From Pseudarthrobacter defluvii (GTDB taxonomy: Bacteria > Actinomycetota > Actinomycetes > Actinomycetales > Micrococcaceae): DNA of 64,000 nucleotides. The DNA lies in assembly GCF_030323865.1 (NCBI RefSeq), contig NZ_CP066364.1, positions 16,077 through 80,076 of the forward strand. The letters run 5' to 3'. Both the position numbers and the translations under genes were made by a program. The notes under the pieces are model-generated. The model made no database searches. It had not been told where the DNA came from and was given only the letters and a program-made list of their open reading frames with translations. Shown piece after piece: positions 60,718 through 64,000 of this stretch; position 1 is the stretch's first letter, and every line of letters begins with the position of its first letter.

Positions 60718-62031
60718 ATGAGTGAGTTCGAGGGGCTTCCTGCCCGCGGAGTGGTGTTCTGGCCGGTTGGTACCGGAGACAGCACCACGGTGGTAGTTGA
60801 CGATCTGGTCGTGATGCAGGTTGACATTCACGATATGGCGAAGGCGGACGATGATGACACACCCGAGGTTGCGGTGGTGGACCGTCTTGTCGAGGCGCTC
60901 CCAGCGGTCGGGGGCAAGCCTTATCTCGCGACGTTTGTACTAACCCATGCCGACAAGGACCACTGCCTGGGTTTCGCTGACCTCCTGCAGCAGGTGACGA
61001 TTGGGGAGTTGTGGGCGACACCGCGCCTCTGGCGCGAGTACAACGACCCTGACGCTCCGGAGCTGTGCAGCGACGCTGTTGCGTTCCGTGAGGAGTCGGA
61101 GCGGCGAATCGAGGCCACGATGAAGGCCGTGAGCGCTGGTGGCGTCCCGGCGAGTGGCGATCGAATTCGTGTTGTCGGCTATGACGATGAGCAAAGCTCG
61201 CATGCCTACAGCGAGTTGCCCGAAGAATATCTGGCCTGGCCCGGCCAGTCGTTGACGATGCTTGATGGAAACGAGTGCGCCGGCGTGTTCGAGGCGTTTA
61301 TCCACGCCCCCTTTAGGGACGACGCAGCCGCCGCTCGAAACGAGACCTCTCTGTCGATGCAGGTTACGTTGACGGACGAAACGGGTGTTGATGGGAAAGT
61401 GCTGCTGTTCGGCGACCTTGCCCATGACACGATCATGAAGGTCTTCGATTACAGCGAGTACTACAACCGTGAGCAGTACCTCGCGTGGGATTTGCTGCTG
61501 GCACCGCATCATTGCTCCAAGCGGGTGATGTACAAGAGGGATGCCGAGGGCACGGAGCAGCTCCAGATGGATGTGCTCAATGCATTCGAGCGCAACGCAC
61601 GTCCTGGCGGGACCGTTGTGTGTAGCAGCGCGGTGTTCCCGGATGTAGACGTCGACGGGAACAATCCTCCGCACAAGATGGCGGCTGACCGATACGCGGA
61701 GATCTCCGATGAGGTCATCTGCACAATGTCATGGGTGGATGAGGGAGCGCCCTCCCCGGTTGTGTTTGGTGTCGATGCGGCTGGTGCCCGCATCATCCGC
61801 GGCGACCTCGTCAAGTCGGCAGCATCCGAGGCCGCGGCAGAACTCGCAGCATCGGCAGTCGGCCGGCGGTTCGCTGCCGTCACCGCGGCCGCCGTAGCGG
61901 TGGCGAACAAGATTCCGCGGTCGGCTGCGGCCACCACGGTCGTTGCTGGCCCCGAGCGGGTAGACGCGGCCGTGACCTCTGACCGGGGCGGCCGGCATGC
62001 ACCGGAGACGCCGGTCGGGTTCGGTCGTTGA
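60718..62031 (+). CDS. Metallo-beta-lactamase-fold hydrolase of a ubiquitin-like conjugation operon
   Basis: 437 aa. MBL-fold motifs: THADKDHCLGF (His77, Asp79, Asp81, His82; Asp takes the second His position of the usual HxHxDH), LLFGDLAHDTI with the bridging Asp, and LLLAPHHCSKR with a late His. N-terminal PVGTGDSTTVVVDD resembles ComEC/Rec2-type MBL domains, which act on nucleic acid or small substrates. The last 70 residues are Ala-rich and probably helical. It is translationally coupled to the E2-E1-JAB gene: the stop TGA overlaps that gene's TTG start. In comparative genomics of prokaryotic ubiquitin-like systems, an MBL protein is a recurrent partner of E2-E1-JAB proteins. The substrate is unknown. 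Confidence 0.8.
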   Translation: MSEFEGLPARGVVFWPVGTGDSTTVVVDDLVVMQVDIHDMAKADDDDTPEVAVVDRLVEALPAVGGKPYLATFVLTHADKDHCLGFADLLQQVTIGELWATPRLWREYNDPDAPELCSDAVAFREESERRIEATMKAVSAGGVPASGDRIRVVGYDDEQSSHAYSELPEEYLAWPGQSLTMLDGNECAGVFEAFIHAPFRDDAAAARNETSLSMQVTLTDETGVDGKVLLFGDLAHDTIMKVFDYSEYYNREQYLAWDLLLAPHHCSKRVMYKRDAEGTEQLQMDVLNAFERNARPGGTVVCSSAVFPDVDVDGNNPPHKMAADRYAEISDEVICTMSWVDEGAPSPVVFGVDAAGARIIRGDLVKSAASEAAAELAASAVGRRFAAVTAAAVAVANKIPRSAAATTVVAGPERVDAAVTSDRGGRHAPETPVGFGR

Positions 62032-64000
62032 GCGAACTCGCGCAACGGCAGCTTACCGAACTTGCGGAAATCAGCGACGGTGCTATCCAGCTGCTGGGAA
62101 CTGTAACCGAGAGCGGCCTGACCACTCTCACGGTCTCGCTCGACACGTCAGGGATCGAGACCGCCAATGGCGGAATCCGGTTGCGCGCACGGGAACGGTT
62201 CGAAATCATCGTCGGCCCGTCCTTCCCCGACTTGCACCCGGACGTCAACGTCGCGCATCGACGGTGGGCAGGAACACCCCACGTCCAATGGGGACGCCAC
62301 CTCTGCCTGTACGCGGCACCTTCCGTGGAATGGAACCCGGCCGACGGAATGCGCGGGTTGATCGCAAGACTAAATCTGTGGCTTCAACGCGCTGCAGCCG
62401 GCGAGCTGGACCCGGCTGGACGGCCACTGCACCCACCAGTCGCATACCACTCATACAAGCACGGCTGGGTCGTTGTCCGCCCGGACTTGGGAGATCTTGT
62501 GCCCTGGACAAACGCCGGACCAGAACGAGTGAAACTCCTCTACGCATGGTGCGCGAAACGCGGTAAGCGGATTGACGTCCTCGAATGGCTTACCAGGCAA
62601 CAGATCATTGACCGGCTCGTTGCAGACGACCTGCGCGCGCAGGGCGAGAACGGCGTAGCGTACTTCGCTGCGCCGCTCGTGCTGATCAGCGACACCCTCG
62701 AAATGGAGTACCCAACCACGGCTGCACTCCTCGCAGGCGCCCTCGACACCTACGGCCTCAACCGCGACGAACTCCTACGGGTCCTCGTCAACGCCCGGAT
62801 AATCAACAAAGCCATCGGCGTGACACTTGAGGGCGATGACGCCGTACCGGCGATGATGCTGCTGGGGACACCCGCGCGCCGCCTCGAACCGGGAGTACTC
62901 CTCGCGCATATCACAGCCTGGCATCTTGATGACCTCGGCGCGGACATCACCGACCTACTCCAAGAGGTCAGTCCAGAGCACGTTGAGCTCGCCGCACGGG
63001 TGCGAAAATTGGCCCATGACTGGCTCGGCTTCGCCAGGCTGCAGTGGATGGTCATCCACGAAGCCCGCCCAGAAGTGACGCGGCGTCGAGATGCCGGCTC
63101 ACCTCTCCAGTGGCTGGCCGGCAAAAGGGTACTGGTGCTGGGTTGCGGAGCCCTCGGAGCACCGATCGCTGAACAATGCATCCGGGCAGGAGTCGCGCAG
63201 CTCCATGTGATTGACAAGGGAGCAGTCACACCCGGAATCCTCCTCCGGCAGCCATACGAAGACGCGGACATCGGCTACAACAAGGCCGAACGCCTCGCGA
63301 CCCGGTTGTCTCGAATCCGGCACGACCTGACAGTGACAAGCTCAAGCGCGAACATCGTGACAGGGACACTTACCGACCCTGCAGACCTGCTCCAGTACGA
63401 TCTCATCGTCGACGCAACAGCTGACATCGGTGTTCGCGTCGGTATTGAACGAGCCCGTGGAGCCATCCGCGCCGAGTGGCCGGCGACCATCAGTGCGCTG
63501 TTCGGGCACACAGCACAACGTGGTGTGGCCACAATCTCCCTGCCGGGAGCGACCGGAAGCGGCCACGACATCCTCCGCCGCCTTTCCATCGATACCGCTA
63601 TCACGGCACCTGCCGGATGGAAGGACCTCGCCGACGATCTCTTCCCAAATCCGCCACGAACCGAGCGGTTCTTCCCCGAACCGGGCTGCTCCGCCCCCAC
63701 GTTCACTGGTTCCGCCGCAGAGACAGCAGCACTTGCCTCAGCGCTACTCGTCTCCGCGGTCTCAGTCCTTGCCAGCACGGACGCTGAACCCATGACCGCA
63801 ATTGGCTGCGACCTCTCCCCTGAAGTGAGGGGCCCGCGACCCGTACGCCTCGGGTGGAGAAATGACGTGATCCTCCCAGACAAGACCGGAAATTATGAGG
63901 TCCGCATTAACGCTCGCGCCCTAGCGGAGTTGCGCACAGAAACCCGTCGTGGGCGCAGAGTCCGCGGCGGACGGATCGAAACTGGCGGGATGCTGCTGGG
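62028..64000 (+). CDS. E2-E1-JAB fusion protein (partial, runs off window)
   Basis: At least 657 codons open from TTG 62028 to the window end. Domains in order: (1) an E2-like ubiquitin-conjugating fold, residues 1-130, with RFEIIVGPSFPDLHPDVNVA and candidate catalytic Cys93 in GRHLCLYAAPSVEWNPADGM; (2) a helical linker, about 130-365; (3) an E1/ThiF adenylation domain with Rossmann motif VLVLGCGALGAPIAEQCIRA (Gly372 onward), VDATAD, and candidate catalytic Cys554 in EPGCSAPTFTGSA; (4) the start of a JAB/MPN deubiquitinase-like domain, RIETGGMLLG, with Glu651 at the expected catalytic position. The TTG start is inferred from the 4-nt overlap with the MBL stop. No ubiquitin-like protein or CD-NTase gene is seen in the window. 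Confidence 0.85.
   Translation, partial: MSELAQRQLTELAEISDGAIQLLGTVTESGLTTLTVSLDTSGIETANGGIRLRARERFEIIVGPSFPDLHPDVNVAHRRWAGTPHVQWGRHLCLYAAPSVEWNPADGMRGLIARLNLWLQRAAAGELDPAGRPLHPPVAYHSYKHGWVVVRPDLGDLVPWTNAGPERVKLLYAWCAKRGKRIDVLEWLTRQQIIDRLVADDLRAQGENGVAYFAAPLVLISDTLEMEYPTTAALLAGALDTYGLNRDELLRVLVNARIINKAIGVTLEGDDAVPAMMLLGTPARRLEPGVLLAHITAWHLDDLGADITDLLQEVSPEHVELAARVRKLAHDWLGFARLQWMVIHEARPEVTRRRDAGSPLQWLAGKRVLVLGCGALGAPIAEQCIRAGVAQLHVIDKGAVTPGILLRQPYEDADIGYNKAERLATRLSRIRHDLTVTSSSANIVTGTLTDPADLLQYDLIVDATADIGVRVGIERARGAIRAEWPATISALFGHTAQRGVATISLPGATGSGHDILRRLSIDTAITAPAGWKDLADDLFPNPPRTERFFPEPGCSAPTFTGSAAETAALASALLVSAVSVLASTDAEPMTAIGCDLSPEVRGPRPVRLGWRNDVILPDKTGNYEVRINARALAELRTETRRGRRVRGGRIETGGMLL

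Noticed and set aside
1..64000. CRISPR arrays, tRNA or rRNA genes
   Set aside because: No regularly spaced direct repeats with unique spacers and no tRNA-like cloverleaf or rRNA sequence was noticed; the repeats at 45.6-46.2 kb are palindromic and irregularly spaced.
60718..64000. Calling the MBL/E2-E1-JAB operon a type II CBASS
   Set aside because: No CD-NTase or effector gene is visible in the window, and the fused JAB plus MBL layout differs from Cap2/Cap3; kept as a related but separate system.

Overview
The window looks like part of a large conjugative catabolic plasmid of a high-GC actinobacterium, most likely Arthrobacter or a close relative. Evidence: high GC, an actinobacterial-type type IV secretion operon (SCO6880-like protein, VirB4, VirD4/TraG, DUF4913), a MOB_P-like relaxase with MobC, a KfrA-like protein, ParA with a small partner, an AEP-primase-like Rep protein, and [3Fe-4S]-ferredoxin-dependent ring-hydroxylating dioxygenase clusters. 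The species assignment is inference.

Layout. 1-545: antisense remnant of a tctA transporter gene. 600-6135: first aromatic-acid cluster (dioxygenase alpha, beta, a small conserved protein, ferredoxin, ferredoxin reductase, class II aldolase-type decarboxylase, IclR regulator), with an order resembling actinobacterial phthalate (pht/pad) operons. 6450-8060: a Nudix hydrolase, an SDR scrap and a hypothetical gene. 8069-22440: a mirror-image recombinase region. Two divergent operons (tyrosine recombinase, small HTH protein, zinc-finger recombinase-like protein) are each split by an identical 3,992-bp Tn554-like element (tnpA-tnpB-tnpC) inserted at the same place, just before the catalytic tyrosine of the host recombinase. 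22.5-28.7 kb: small membrane protein, Xre/RES toxin-antitoxin pair, KfrA-like protein with palindromic repeats, and mobilisation genes with a candidate oriT. 28.7-30.7 kb: deletion scar of a third aromatic cluster with an intact IclR gene, then a frameshifted IclR gene. 31.1-37.6 kb: aldo-keto reductase and the second complete cluster. 37.6-44.6 kb: a decayed ISL3 element, small hypothetical genes, scraps of three IS families, a meta-cleavage-type hydrolase and an intact IS3-family element. 44.6-48.5 kb: partition and replication region with many palindromes. 48.5-60.4 kb: conjugation operons. 60.7-64.0 kb: a metallo-beta-lactamase-fold protein translationally coupled to a giant E2-E1-JAB protein cut by the window edge.

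How it works together. The two complete clusters would make the full multicomponent dioxygenase plus the decarboxylase that yields a catechol such as protocatechuate. The aldo-keto reductase at 31.1 kb, or an SDR now lost, may supply the dehydrogenase step. Both operons share a -35/-10 pair and a perfect palindrome (CTCTG-N5-CAGAG core) just downstream, which is a plausible operator for the IclR proteins encoded at the operon ends. The backbone supplies replication, partition, addiction and transfer. The ubiquitin-like conjugation operon beside the transfer genes is the best candidate for an unusual defence or protein-modification system.
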